A stretch of DNA of 64,000 nt. Origin: Desulfosporosinus sp. (GTDB taxonomy: Bacteria > Bacillota > Desulfitobacteriia > Desulfitobacteriales > Desulfitobacteriaceae). The notes below the pieces were generated by a model that saw only the letters and a list, made by a program, of their open reading frames with translations, searched no databases and was not told where the DNA came from. This document shows, piece after piece, positions 16,036-25,704 of this stretch; the stretch's first letter is position 1; the number at the start of each line of letters is the position of its first letter. Where the stretch lies: NCBI GenBank assembly GCA_003513495.1, contig DOPM01000054.1, forward strand, positions 31,269-95,268, in the 5' to 3' direction. Made by a program: the position numbers and the translations under genes.

Positions 16036-19000
16036 TTACTGTTCCTGTTCCCATTCATTCTCATCATTTTCTTCCTTTTGGATCTGGTTAACATCTTCAT
16101 TAATTTCCAGATTCAGCTCTGCAAGCCGAGCGCTTTTTTGCTGCAATTCCTGTTCTTGCAGAAAAGGTTTTCCTAGCTCCTGTTTAGCGTTTTCCATCTG
16201 CAGATAAAGGTTGTCAAGTTGCACCTGCACAGATTTTAAGCGACTGCCCATTTCCGCAAGGGCATTGTCAATACGGGTAAGATTACCATAGGCATCTATT
16301 CCTAGCTCAACATTGTGGGTCATAGCGCCCTTTAAGGACAGCTTGTATTCTATCTCAACAACAGACAGGTACATAACAAAGCCCCGGTAGCTGCCGATTA
16401 CCACTGGTTCACGGTCTTTAATCTCCTTGCAAGCAAGCAGCAGGGCGGCTCCGGCCTCGCCTTTCTCTGTGAATTTCTTCTCGTGGATCTCCATTACCGG
16501 AAAAGCATCTGCCTTATCCGGCGCATTGACAGTAAGGAGCGCCATATCATCCTCAAAGCCTTTTATATACCCTTTGTTTCGCTCAATGTTTTCAGGGAAG
16601 TATTTAAGCAATTTATCCTCCATCCGGTATTGCTGACTCTGATGGTCGGCCTTGAGCAAGCGCAGCCGCGCTACCTCAATATCCAAGTCCATCTTTTCCT
16701 TTATCTTCGGGTTTCCGGCGCACAGCGCTTTGATTTCCGCATAGGAAAGCGCCGTTTCGTCCACATCTTCGCAGGAGCGCACAGGGGATTTTGATGTCAT
16801 AATCTGACTGATGAAACGCTGCTTGTTCTCCACGGTTTGATAGAGATAGCTGTCAAATGTACCCTCTGTGACATAACGATAAATATCCACTTCGAGGTTT
16901 TTGTTTCCCTGCCGAACGATACGCCCGCCGCGTTGTGCCAGATCGCCGGGTCGCCACGGACAGTCGAGGTCATGCAAAGCAATGAGCCGGTCTTGAACAT
17001 TAGTTCCCGCGCCCATCTTAGAAGTGCTGCCCATGAGGATGCGCACCTGACCGCTGCGCACCTTGGCAAACAGTTCCTTTTTACGAACTTCGGTGTTGGC
17101 ATCATGGATAAAGGTTATTTCCTTTTCGGGGATACCCCCTGCGATGAGCTTAGCACGAATATCCTCATAGACATTAAATTGTCCGTCGTTCTTAGGAGTG
17201 GAAATGTCGCAGAACACAAGCTGTGTAAGCCGGTCTGCCTGCCCGCCCTGCCAAATACGGAGGATGTTGTTTACACAGGCATTTACCTTGCTGTCGGGAT
17301 CATCGGGCAGTAGAGGGTTGATAATGCGCTGGTCAAGCCCCAGCTTACGTCCATCGCCGGTTATTTTCAGCATATTGTCCGTACGTGGGTCAACACTGCC
17401 GCCGTGAACGGCGGCGGCTCGTTCGGAAAGCTCCTGAACCATGTCCTTTTGATGCTCGGTGGGTTTCATCACTACAGTGTGATAGTTTGCTTTGGGAATG
17501 GGCAGTTTAAGCTGATCTGTTGTCTTGATATCGGCTACTTCTTTGAACAGGGTCATAAGCTCCGGTAGGTTGAAGAACTTGGCAAAGCGCGTTCTTGCCC
17601 GGTAACCCGTTCCCTCCGGCGTAAGCTCAATGGCGGTTACGGTTTCACCAAAGGTAGAAGCCCAACAATCGAAATGAGAAAGCCCCTGTCGCTGGAGCGT
17701 AAAGTATTGCAAATAGCGCATCATGGTATATAGCTCGGTCATAGAATTGCTTACCGGAGTACCAGTGGCAAAGATAATACCTTTACCATCGGTTAGCTCG
17801 TCAATGTACCGGCATTTGAGGAACATATCGCTGGATTTCTGTGCTTCAGTTTGGGAAAGTCCCGCCACATTACGCATTTTTGTATACATAAAAAGGTTCT
17901 TAAAGCTATGCGCTTCGTCAACATACAGGCGGTCAACACCCAACTGCTCAAAGGTCACAACATCATCCTTGCGCTCAGTTTTGTTGAGCTTTTCCAACCG
18001 TGCTTCCAGCGATTTCTTGGTCCTCTCAAGCTGCTTAATGGTAAATCGTTCTCCGTGATTGCTTTTTAACTCATCAATTCCCTCAGTGATCTCTTCTATT
18101 TGTTCATGTAAAAGACGTTCCTGTCGTTCGGTGCTGATAGGAATACGCTCAAATTGCGAATGACCCATAATAACAGCATCATAATCACCGGTGGCAATAC
18201 GGGCGCAGAACTTTTTGCGGTTGCTTTTTTCAAAATCCTTTTTGCTAGCAACCAGAACATTTGCGGAGGGGTACAGCCGCAGAAACTCGGAGGCCCATTG
18301 CTCAGTCAGGTGATTAGGAACGGCGAATAGGCTCTTTTGGCAAAGTCCCAGCCGCTTTGCTTCCATTGCTGCCCCAACCATTTCGAAGGTCTTGCCCGCG
18401 CCCACTTCGTGCGCTAACAGGGTGTTTCCTCCATACAGAATGTGTGCGATGGCGTTGAGCTGATGGGTACGCAGGGTAATTTCCGGGTTGATGCCTGAAA
18501 AAGTGATGTGACTTCCGTCATATTCGCGCGGGCGTGTGGAATTGAACTGCTCGTTGTACTGCCGCACTAAGGTTTGCCGCCTATCGGGATCTTTCCATAT
18601 CCAGTCGCGGAAAGCAGCCTTGATCATCTGCTGCTTTTGCTGGGCAAGGGTGGTGTCCTTTTTGTTAAGTACACGGCGCTCCCTGCCGTCCGGATCGGTA
18701 ACAGTATCATAAATACGCACATCCCGCAGATTAAGCGTGTCCTCTATGATTTTGTAGGCGTTGGTGCGGTCTGTCCCATAGGTAACATAGGCCATGATAT
18801 TGTTATTGGTCACGGTACTTTTGCCGGTGATGTTCCACTCGGCGGTGTAGGGGGAGTATTTGACCTCGATGTTATCCCGCATATAGTACGGGGTTTGCAG
18901 CAACTCATATATGAACTCCTGCACATAATCCTTATCAATCCATGTGGAGCCAAGCCGCACATCAATTTCAGAAGCTTCAAGGTCTTTGGGCTGTGCGGCT

Positions 19001-21969
19001 TCCAGAGCGGCTACATTTCCAGCATAAATCTCCGGTTGTTTTTCTGCATACTGCCGTGCAACGGCGAGCTTATAACGCACATTTCCCGACAAATATTCAT
19101 CTGCTGTTTGCCAGCCGGTGCTCAAATCGTTGCCGGAACCGGGTTCTTTGAAGATCACGCCTTTCAAAGCCTCGGCAATTGGTTCAACTTCACCAGGTCG
19201 GCCCATGAGGGAGGACATGAAGTCCATCTCAACACGGCCGCGCTCACCGATAGAAACCGCTAATGCTTCGCTGGCTGTATCCACGGAGGTTACAACACGT
19301 TGCTGCTTGATGGTACGCTTGGAGAACATATCGGCCTTGCGCTCAAGCTCACCGTTTTCGTCCAGCACCTCCAGAGAGCAGAGCAAATAGTATGCGGAAT
19401 CGTCGGCAAAGGCAAGGCTATTTCCACGGCTGTTGATCAGGTCACACTTCGCTGTAAAGGCATTGTAGAGCCTGTTCAGCTCGGCTTGCTTTCCCCGAAT
19501 GGCGGCATCGGAATAATCCTCCAGCTGATAATCCATCAGGGTATGAACGCAGTCCCGTAGACCGATCAACCCGGTAATGCGCTCCTTAGCGGCCCCCGAC
19601 AGCTCCGGCTTTACCATGCGGGAGTTTTCGCGGTAGTACACCTCCCCGTCTACAAGTGTGTACGAAAAATTCTTAACGGTGGGATCTGCCAGAATGGGGG
19701 TATCCACTTGTTCCCTGATGTCGGGCAGCTCCGTTTCGGTGATCTGCCCCTGAATATGGGAAAGAGCGGTTTTGAGCTGTTCGGCAAGGTCAGCGCCCTC
19801 TATTGGAATACAGGTTGTCTCTGACTTATTCCCATACAAGCGATCATCAAAAGCCATTATTCCCAGCACCATTTCAGGACGCTCCACAAAATAGCTATTG
19901 AGGGGTACTCTATCCTCGGTTTGCCCCAAATGCACCCAATCGGGTTCTATATCGATGGGGCGGTCACGCTTTTGCAGAAACAGAATATCTGTGGTGACTT
20001 CGGTTCCGGCGTTTTTGAGAAAGGCATTGTTCGGCAGGCGCACAGCACCTAACAGCTCGGCGCGCTGGGCAAGGTAACGGCGTACTTCGGGGCTTTTCTT
20101 ATCCAGTGTACCTTTTGAAGTGATGAATGCAATGATACCACCTGGACGTACCTGATCAAGTGCCTTAGCAAAGAAATAATCATGAACTAAGAAATTGTGC
20201 TTTTCATAACGCTTGTCTGCAATTTTGTACTGACCGAACGGAACGTTGCTAATAGCAAGATCAAAAAAGCTGTCCGGCCAGACCGTCTTTTCAAAACCAG
20301 TCACTGTAACGTTGGCATTAGGATAAAGCTGCTTTGCAATGCGGCCGGTGATGCTGTCCAGCTCCACGCCGTAGAGCTTGCTTTCTTTCATGCTTTCCGG
20401 CAACAAACCAAAGAAATTGCCCACGCCACAGGCCGGTTCAAGAATGTTGCCACTGGAAAAGCCCATACGCTCCACGGTCTTATAGATAGCCTTGATGACC
20501 GTGGGGCTGGTGTAGTGGGCATTGAGGGTAGAAGCCCGTGCAAAGGCATATTCATCTTCCGCAAGCAAGCCCTTTAACTCCGCGTACTCCTTTGTCCATG
20601 AGCTGTTTTCAGTATCAAAGGCTCCCGAAAGACCGCCCCATCCGACATAACGTGCCAAAACATCTTGTTCGTCAGGCGTGGCAAGGCGGTTTTCCTTTTC
20701 AATGGTTTTTAGGGTGCGGATAGCGGCGATATTATACCTATACTTAGTTTTAGCGCCGCCCTCGCCTAAATGGTCATCTGTAATGAGGTAGTTTTCCGAT
20801 ATCGGTTGTTCTGACTCAGAATACAGCAAAACGCCACCTGATTCAGGCAGCGTTTCCAGTGTTAATTGTAAATTAGTTCCGCGAAGATCATTTCCTCCGC
20901 TTGGGCTTTGAGGTTGTTCATGTGACCTACCCACGCCATCTGCGCTGTTGCCTTGTCCGGTGCGGGTTGTTTTACTAGAAGATCTTTCATCAACTGCTCC
21001 AGCCGCCTGTTCGCCGTCTGGTCGATTTCCAACAAGTGGGGATACAACTTCCCTTGTATTAACAGAGAATTGTATACTATCGGCCGATGCTTCTCGAGAT
21101 AATTCTTCCTCATGCGCCCGTATTTGCTTATTGGCAGATCCTGTTCTGGTATGGTCAGGTCGGGAATCAGATAATCCTCTTTCTTGCTGTAGGCCAATTC
21201 GTCCATTTTCCTTACCCCTTTCGAGTTCATAATTTTTAATGCCAACTTCGATTTGCCTCAACACCCGCTGAGAAACTTCGCTTACCGCTTTTCCCAGTGC
21301 GTTGACTGTTTCGGTGGTATTGAAATTAAGAACCTTTGAGAAATCTTCCTGATCTAAATAGTCTTCCGGTTTCATTCCACAGCGTGATAAAAGCATGTAA
21401 GAAATGCTGACAGTAGCCGCTTCTCGAAAGGCTAGTCCTACGTTAAGCTCATCATAGCCCTCTAAAAAGCTGCCGTCAATTGTGTAGAGGATGTCGCGGT
21501 GATTGTCCGTAAAATATTCATCAGCCAACTGTATGGCGATATTCTGAAGGTTTTCAACAATACCTGTGCTGCTGTTAATGTCATAGGAGTTCTTAAGCAT
21601 TTTCAATATCGGAACTTCATGCTCCGGCTTTAACTTCCACTGGAAAGGGATGCGAGAATCTTCCCGTCCGGCTGTGTCGGCAACATCAAAGACATAGCGC
21701 AGGCGCAGTTTATCGCCGGAAGCGTCAATGAGAGCAATCCCCTTGGAGCCGCGCTTGACCCATCGGCGCATAATTTGATTCCACTGGTCGTATTCCGCGC
21801 AAGCTGTAGCATCCGGGCGCTGGGCGTAAATCATAACCTGTTCGGGGTAGGAGTATTTGTATAATCTTGCGGCAGTAGTGAGAAATGATGTCCAGCTTTG
21901 GTGACTCCTTGTGATCTGTGTAGTCGTATACTCAATCATCTGTACATAGGTTTGTAATTTACTATGCAA
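16036..21969 (-). CDS. giant methylase/SNF2-type helicase protein of the element
   Basis: 1977 residues from TTG 21969, with AGGAGA eight bases upstream. The N-terminal ~250 residues resemble the ArdC/DUF1738-like region of Tn1549-type proteins (WVKRGSKGIALID). The middle is an N6-adenine-methylase fold: LEPACGVGNFFGLLPE for SAM binding, and DLAISNVPFGQYK in place of the catalytic NPPF/Y motif. The C-terminal half is a superfamily 2 helicase with Walker A (AHEVGAGKTFEMVGAAM), YVDEAHSFKN, ATGTPVSN and an arginine finger in QRGGRIVRQG. Coiled coil follows to the end. Homologues are near-universal in large Firmicute ICEs; their role (protection of entering DNA or replication) is not established. 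Confidence 0.88.
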   Translation of the reverse strand: MHSKLQTYVQMIEYTTTQITRSHQSWTSFLTTAARLYKYSYPEQVMIYAQRPDATACAEYDQWNQIMRRWVKRGSKGIALIDASGDKLRLRYVFDVADTAGREDSRIPFQWKLKPEHEVPILKMLKNSYDINSSTGIVENLQNIAIQLADEYFTDNHRDILYTIDGSFLEGYDELNVGLAFREAATVSISYMLLSRCGMKPEDYLDQEDFSKVLNFNTTETVNALGKAVSEVSQRVLRQIEVGIKNYELERGKENGRIGLQQERGLSDSRPDHTRTGSANKQIRAHEEELSREASADSIQFSVNTREVVSPLVGNRPDGEQAAGAVDERSSSKTTRTGQGNSADGVGRSHEQPQSPSGGNDLRGTNLQLTLETLPESGGVLLYSESEQPISENYLITDDHLGEGGAKTKYRYNIAAIRTLKTIEKENRLATPDEQDVLARYVGWGGLSGAFDTENSSWTKEYAELKGLLAEDEYAFARASTLNAHYTSPTVIKAIYKTVERMGFSSGNILEPACGVGNFFGLLPESMKESKLYGVELDSITGRIAKQLYPNANVTVTGFEKTVWPDSFFDLAISNVPFGQYKIADKRYEKHNFLVHDYFFAKALDQVRPGGIIAFITSKGTLDKKSPEVRRYLAQRAELLGAVRLPNNAFLKNAGTEVTTDILFLQKRDRPIDIEPDWVHLGQTEDRVPLNSYFVERPEMVLGIMAFDDRLYGNKSETTCIPIEGADLAEQLKTALSHIQGQITETELPDIREQVDTPILADPTVKNFSYTLVDGEVYYRENSRMVKPELSGAAKERITGLIGLRDCVHTLMDYQLEDYSDAAIRGKQAELNRLYNAFTAKCDLINSRGNSLAFADDSAYYLLCSLEVLDENGELERKADMFSKRTIKQQRVVTSVDTASEALAVSIGERGRVEMDFMSSLMGRPGEVEPIAEALKGVIFKEPGSGNDLSTGWQTADEYLSGNVRYKLAVARQYAEKQPEIYAGNVAALEAAQPKDLEASEIDVRLGSTWIDKDYVQEFIYELLQTPYYMRDNIEVKYSPYTAEWNITGKSTVTNNNIMAYVTYGTDRTNAYKIIEDTLNLRDVRIYDTVTDPDGRERRVLNKKDTTLAQQKQQMIKAAFRDWIWKDPDRRQTLVRQYNEQFNSTRPREYDGSHITFSGINPEITLRTHQLNAIAHILYGGNTLLAHEVGAGKTFEMVGAAMEAKRLGLCQKSLFAVPNHLTEQWASEFLRLYPSANVLVASKKDFEKSNRKKFCARIATGDYDAVIMGHSQFERIPISTERQERLLHEQIEEITEGIDELKSNHGERFTIKQLERTKKSLEARLEKLNKTERKDDVVTFEQLGVDRLYVDEAHSFKNLFMYTKMRNVAGLSQTEAQKSSDMFLKCRYIDELTDGKGIIFATGTPVSNSMTELYTMMRYLQYFTLQRQGLSHFDCWASTFGETVTAIELTPEGTGYRARTRFAKFFNLPELMTLFKEVADIKTTDQLKLPIPKANYHTVVMKPTEHQKDMVQELSERAAAVHGGSVDPRTDNMLKITGDGRKLGLDQRIINPLLPDDPDSKVNACVNNILRIWQGGQADRLTQLVFCDISTPKNDGQFNVYEDIRAKLIAGGIPEKEITFIHDANTEVRKKELFAKVRSGQVRILMGSTSKMGAGTNVQDRLIALHDLDCPWRPGDLAQRGGRIVRQGNKNLEVDIYRYVTEGTFDSYLYQTVENKQRFISQIMTSKSPVRSCEDVDETALSYAEIKALCAGNPKIKEKMDLDIEVARLRLLKADHQSQQYRMEDKLLKYFPENIERNKGYIKGFEDDMALLTVNAPDKADAFPVMEIHEKKFTEKGEAGAALLLACKEIKDREPVVIGSYRGFVMYLSVVEIEYKLSLKGAMTHNVELGIDAYGNLTRIDNALAEMGSRLKSVQVQLDNLYLQMENAKQELGKPFLQEQELQQKSARLAELNLEINEDVNQIQKEENDENEWEQEQ

Positions 21970-22009
21970 TGTTATCTCTCCTGTTTCACATAGGTTGCTT
22001 TATTCTTGC

Positions 22010-22096
22010 TCATAATTCAGGCTCCTGTTTAAAGTACATTATCAACGCCTGTTCGATGATCTGTTCAACTTCTGCTGGCTGCTCTGGAGCAAACAT
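22010..22096 (-). pseudogene. orphan ParB C-terminal fragment
   Basis: A 28-codon ORF whose product contains QPAEVEQIIEQALIMYF, nearly the same as KPAEIEQIIEKALSLYF at the end of the element's ParB. It lies alone in the gap between the 450-aa protein gene and the methylase/helicase gene. No upstream ParB sequence remains and there is no clear ribosome site. It is most simply the 3' end of a second parB gene lost by recombination. Confidence 0.6.
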
Positions 22097-22211
22097 TTAG
22101 ATTAGTCTAATGACTTTAGACATACCGATAAGGACTAGGTATATTCGTTTGTTATATTGATATTAACTTAGTGGAAACTCCTTTAACGTTTGTTTTTTAG
22201 AATCCTATCCG

Positions 22212-23564
22212 TTATAATGCGTTTAAGAATTTTCTTTTGTCCTCGGCTTTGTCCGAGGCTTTTTCTTCTTGTCGAAAGCGTTCTTGGTAATAATCTATGA
22301 GCTGAAGCTTCGCCAGCCATTGTTGTTTTTTAAGAACGGAACTAACGCTTTTCCCCAATACTTTGGCAACTTCCTTAACATGTTTTTGCTCATAAAACGC
22401 GCACAAATATTCAAGATCTTCCGAAGTATAAAAGTCATAATTATCTTTAGGTTTTTCTTTGTCAATTTCAGCAAGTCGAAGCAATTTGCTTGATATTGCA
22501 TTTGCAATGTCTCGTTTCATTATCTGACCATTTATTGGTACACATTTCCTTATCGACCTACACTCCAAGCTTTGTAAAGGCTCATTTGTCCAGGGTTTTT
22601 CCGCGTCAGGATATCTTGCATCGGAGGCTATTTCTACTTCAGCCGGTAACCTTTCGGCAGCCCAGGATTCGACTTTCTCTGTGTGATACTGCATAACTTT
22701 ATCCTTTTGATCATAGCTTGAAAGCTGCTGACTCGCGTTAAGATCCGGATCAGCCCAGCCTTTTCTGACGTTCATTTTCTCATAGGCTTGTTCAACGTCC
22801 TCCCGCAGCTGCTTGACCTGGAGAGCAAAACTATCTGTTTCTTCTCGGCTGAGTCCCATGGACTTATAAAGTTTCTTTTTAATCCGGATTAATTCCTTGG
22901 CCTTCATCAAAAACTCCCAGGCCTCTTCCCCATTCCAGGTATACCGGAGTACCGTATGTAGTTGAATCTTTAACTCAAATTCCAGCACACGCAGAACAGA
23001 CTCTCTATTAAAGGTATTAGCGGCCACCTTAACATCGAAGCTCGGCATGGGGCTTGGTTGCACCACTCCTTCCCCGACATGAATTCCTAATGATTCTTTG
23101 ATCATTGCTTTAATCCGACTCTCCATAAGCCGAATAGGCTGACTCATCCACTCCTTCTTTTGCAGCTCTAAACGTGATCGGCGGGCAGCCTCTTTTGCCT
23201 CCTTTTCTTTTTCAATATCCATTGGATCCCTTTTTTGCCCGGCTCTTATGGCGAGAGCTGTCCGGAGAGCTTCCTGGGGCACTCCTGCCAGTTCCTGATT
23301 CTCGATAATGTTTTGTAGCGATAGACGAACTGTTTTGGACTTAGCATTGAGTGCAATTTTATCCTGTACTATCTCCGGCCAAATAACTTTGGCTAACTCT
23401 GACGACGAGGCTAAAGCCATGCCGGTAATGAGTTTTTCCGCAACTTTTTGAATAACCTCAAGCCGATCAGCTCGAATAGAGCTATTTTTTCTGCCCGCTG
23501 GCCGCCCAACATTTTTCTGTACAGCGTCGTTTTTTGTATTTGCCTTGGACATAGCTTCGCCCAC
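22212..23564 (-). CDS. 450-aa protein with a C-terminal HTH, possible replication factor
   Basis: A charged, mostly helical protein of 450 residues. The N-terminus is basic and disordered (NVGRPAGRKNSSIRADR). The middle contains EFELKIQLHTVLRYTWNGEE-type helices. Residues about 385-425 look like a helix-turn-helix (AFYEQKHVKEVAKVLGKSV). I do not recognise the family. It is an early gene following small regulators, preceded by a short structured intergenic stretch. This would suit an initiator that binds an adjacent origin, but that is inference. GTG 23564 and ATG 23552 are both possible starts. Confidence 0.6.
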   Translation of the reverse strand: MGEAMSKANTKNDAVQKNVGRPAGRKNSSIRADRLEVIQKVAEKLITGMALASSSELAKVIWPEIVQDKIALNAKSKTVRLSLQNIIENQELAGVPQEALRTALAIRAGQKRDPMDIEKEKEAKEAARRSRLELQKKEWMSQPIRLMESRIKAMIKESLGIHVGEGVVQPSPMPSFDVKVAANTFNRESVLRVLEFELKIQLHTVLRYTWNGEEAWEFLMKAKELIRIKKKLYKSMGLSREETDSFALQVKQLREDVEQAYEKMNVRKGWADPDLNASQQLSSYDQKDKVMQYHTEKVESWAAERLPAEVEIASDARYPDAEKPWTNEPLQSLECRSIRKCVPINGQIMKRDIANAISSKLLRLAEIDKEKPKDNYDFYTSEDLEYLCAFYEQKHVKEVAKVLGKSVSSVLKKQQWLAKLQLIDYYQERFRQEEKASDKAEDKRKFLNAL

Positions 23565-23631
23565 ACCCTTCCGTCCGACTTTACCGAACCTCTACTGAAC
23601 CTATTAAGTTGCGGCTAATTGGGTTCCCGCG

Positions 23632-23662
23632 ACCTCCCTCATGGAGGTTTCGATCCGGACCC
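23632..23662. repeat. inverted repeat with GGACCC direct repeats upstream of the 450-aa gene
   Basis: ACCTCC and GGAGGT arms (23632-23648), flanked by partly complementary GGGT/ACCC ends and two GGACCC copies up to 23670. The stretch is GC-rich against AT-rich neighbours. It could be a protein-binding site or a replication origin for the adjacent gene product. Confidence 0.4.
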
Positions 23663-23689
23663 AGCGGACCCAAGGCGTATTAACGCTCA

Positions 23690-23887
23690 TCAGGCGGGTG
23701 AATTTTGTTTGATGAAATATTCAGCATCTGCAGCTTTCTGGCGTATCATTCTAAGGTAATCCAGTGCACTTTCCCAATTGCCATTTTTAACATCATCTGT
23801 GACCCGCTTCACCCGGTCACAGAGATATTCAGTTTCCCAGATCTTTTCAAACGAACTCATATCCAATTGAACCATTCCTTTCACCAT
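23690..23887 (-). CDS. small early-region protein, unknown
   Basis: 65 residues, helical and soluble (FEKIWETEYLCDRVKRVTDDVKNG). The upstream ribosome site is weak. An internal ATG (MSSFEKIWE) is an alternative start. It belongs to the run of small leftward genes after the DNA-binding gene at 25.2 kb. No family recognised. Confidence 0.45.
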   Translation of the reverse strand: MVKGMVQLDMSSFEKIWETEYLCDRVKRVTDDVKNGNWESALDYLRMIRQKAADAEYFIKQNSPA

Positions 23888-23917
23888 ATCAGTAGTATTG
23901 ACTGGAACTCTTGTTAC

Positions 23918-24373
23918 TTATAGCTCCTCCCCTTTCTCTATCAGTTCTTTCATAATGTTCATGCATTCTTCCTTGATCTGGTTTGTCTTACCCTTATTTT
24001 CATCGATGTATCTTTCATATACATCCTCAAAATAATCCTCATCTTCGTGAATGTCGGCAATGTCTTCCAGTGTATAGTCATTGTTATAAAGGTAGTGAAT
24101 AAAGTTGGTATAGTATTCACTCATGCCAAAAGCTCTCTCATACCACTCAGTGGCAAGGTCACTCTCATCAGATCCGTTAGTATGCCAATCAGTTAAGTCG
24201 CCCACGAAAGATGATAAAAGCTCTCCAGCACTCTTGAATCCCGCTTTGTAAGCCAGTAGTTTTAAACTGCTATACTCTTTATCAGTAAGACTGACCTTTA
24301 AATCATTTCTTAACCTATCTGTCTGCAAGTCCTCATTCTGTTCCTTTGCTCTATGTACATAGTATTCGTTCAT
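23918..24373 (-). CDS. acidic early-region protein, unknown
   Basis: 151 residues from ATG 24373, behind GAAGGAG. A short segment near the N-terminus (LKVSLTDKEYSSLKLLAYKAG) resembles the ribbon-helix-helix-like start of mobile-element proteins. The rest is strongly acidic (DIADIHEDEDYFEDVYERY). An acidic protein early in an incoming element might mimic DNA or block a host factor, but nothing in the sequence proves that. The gap 24434-24679 upstream shows no gene and no convincing structure. Confidence 0.55.
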   Translation of the reverse strand: MNEYYVHRAKEQNEDLQTDRLRNDLKVSLTDKEYSSLKLLAYKAGFKSAGELLSSFVGDLTDWHTNGSDESDLATEWYERAFGMSEYYTNFIHYLYNNDYTLEDIADIHEDEDYFEDVYERYIDENKGKTNQIKEECMNIMKELIEKGEEL

Positions 24374-24679
24374 GCTTTTTTCTCCTTCCGAACTTATTCC
24401 CAGCAGAGCCAGCCGAGGACTTCTTTTGTACATTCTTGTCTGATAAGGAAGCAGGCTTTTAGATCCCTATTGAGGTTGTCCGGCGTTTTTACAGGTTCGA
24501 TTGAAACATAATTTTGAGATAATGTTATCGCATTGCCTCTCCATAATAAAAGTTCAGTCCACCATAATTACCTATTTTACTTACTTGAAAGTCATTTAGT
24601 AGGGATATTGATGAACAAACCATGATGATATTGAAAGAAAAACGGATAACCGTGAGCTCCAATTGTTTTCTCAATAGCT

Positions 24680-24868
24680 TTAAATTATGGCTTTTCCCCT
24701 AATGGTCTTGTTACTTGGCGCTTGCGCTAGGTACATGGAAGTCCCCCCATCGTTTTTATCTTTTAAAAGCTGATTGACCAAGATATTTGCTATCAAGTCA
24801 ATTGCTGCTTGAGGATTGGGGTGGGGTACGGTTTTAATCAAGACCCTTATATTCACTTCTTTTTTCAT
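24680..24868 (-). CDS. small early-region protein, unknown
   Basis: 62 residues from ATG 24868, behind GGAGGGGGGCC. It starts with a beta-like stretch (EVNIRVLIKTVPHP) and a helix (AAIDLIANILVNQLL). No recognised family. It follows the excisionase-like gene at a gap of 74 bases. Confidence 0.5.
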   Translation of the reverse strand: MKKEVNIRVLIKTVPHPNPQAAIDLIANILVNQLLKDKNDGGTSMYLAQAPSNKTIRGKAII

Positions 24869-24942
24869 CCTGGCCCCCCTCCATTCTCTTTTCTGCCTCA
24901 TAAAATTGTAGGAAGCAGCTCCATTTTATGGTAAAATATAAC

Positions 24943-25203
24943 TTAGTATGATTGATTAACTCTTTTTTCTTTCATTGCTCGATATAAGGCCTGTCTGCCT
25001 TGTTCACTGTCTAGCCAATTCTTTAAGGCTTGCTTAGGAAATTTTACGGTTTTAGGGCCAAACCAAAGCGCTGGAAATCCAGTCACTGATACGGTGTGCG
25101 CCAATTGATAAAGTCTATCTCTTCCTATACCAAACTCTTGCGCTGCCTCTTTTGCAGATAGTAATATTTCAGACCTTGACGTGGTTTCTACAAGCTGTTC
25201 CAT
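24943..25203 (-). CDS. excisionase-like winged-helix DNA-binding protein
   Basis: 86 residues. The middle has a MerR/Xis-type helix-turn-helix (LLSAKEAAQEFGIGRDRLYQLA), then a beta-wing with PALWFGPKTVKFPKQALKNWL, as in excisionase-family proteins. Behind AGGAGG. It is the first leftward gene of the long element operon. It could direct excision with the integrase or activate the operon; the sequence does not separate these. The 278-base region upstream to 25481 should hold the main leftward promoter. Confidence 0.7.
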   Translation of the reverse strand: MEQLVETTSRSEILLSAKEAAQEFGIGRDRLYQLAHTVSVTGFPALWFGPKTVKFPKQALKNWLDSEQGRQALYRAMKEKRVNQSY

Positions 25204-25481
25204 AGCAAAATATTCCTCCTCGCTTTAAATTAACTAATAAGGGGCTATTTGCTGAGATAAGTATCTTGTCGTACCGTTTTACATTGTATAAATCTAACAA
25301 GTAATCAAACTGGACAAGAAATGATTTGAATAATTCTCCATAACCGTCAGTTTCGTAATCCTATTGTTTTAAATCAAATCTTCCTTTAATTTCAACCGAT
25401 TCTGCAGCTAAATTTTTATTTAGGTATTTGATACTGAAAAAGCCTTCTTTCCGATGAAGTTATTTATCAACTTAGGAAGAT

Positions 25482-25688
25482 TTAATTCCCGCTAAAAAGC
25501 TCTCTTACCTCAACCCCTAGTTCTTTTGCTAAAACAACAAGTTGATCAGCTTTTATTTGGCACCTTCCAGATTCTAAGTAATGATAGCCTATCGGGGTTT
25601 TGTAACCTAAGCAATTAGCTAAATCACTTTGTGACAAACGTTTTTCCTTCCGAAGCATTTTTATTTTTTCTAAGTCTATTTTTAGCAT
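25482..25688 (-). CDS. XRE-family regulator facing the repressor
   Basis: 68 residues, essentially one HTH domain (KIKMLRKEKRLSQSDLANCLG, then YHYLESGRCQIKADQLVVLAKEL). It is transcribed away from the repressor gene at 25838, and the 149 bases between them carry four matching palindromes. This suits a Cro/CI-like pair choosing between quiescence and activation of the element. Confidence 0.78.
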   Translation of the reverse strand: MLKIDLEKIKMLRKEKRLSQSDLANCLGYKTPIGYHYLESGRCQIKADQLVVLAKELGVEVRELFSGN

Positions 25689-25704
25689 TAATCATTATCC
25701 TTTC

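Noticed and set aside
18574..19263. A 229-codon plus-strand ORF opposite the methylase/helicase gene
   Set aside because: It is the complement of clear coding sequence with intact motifs, has no ribosome site and resembles nothing. Long antisense ORFs are expected in the GC-richer parts of that gene.
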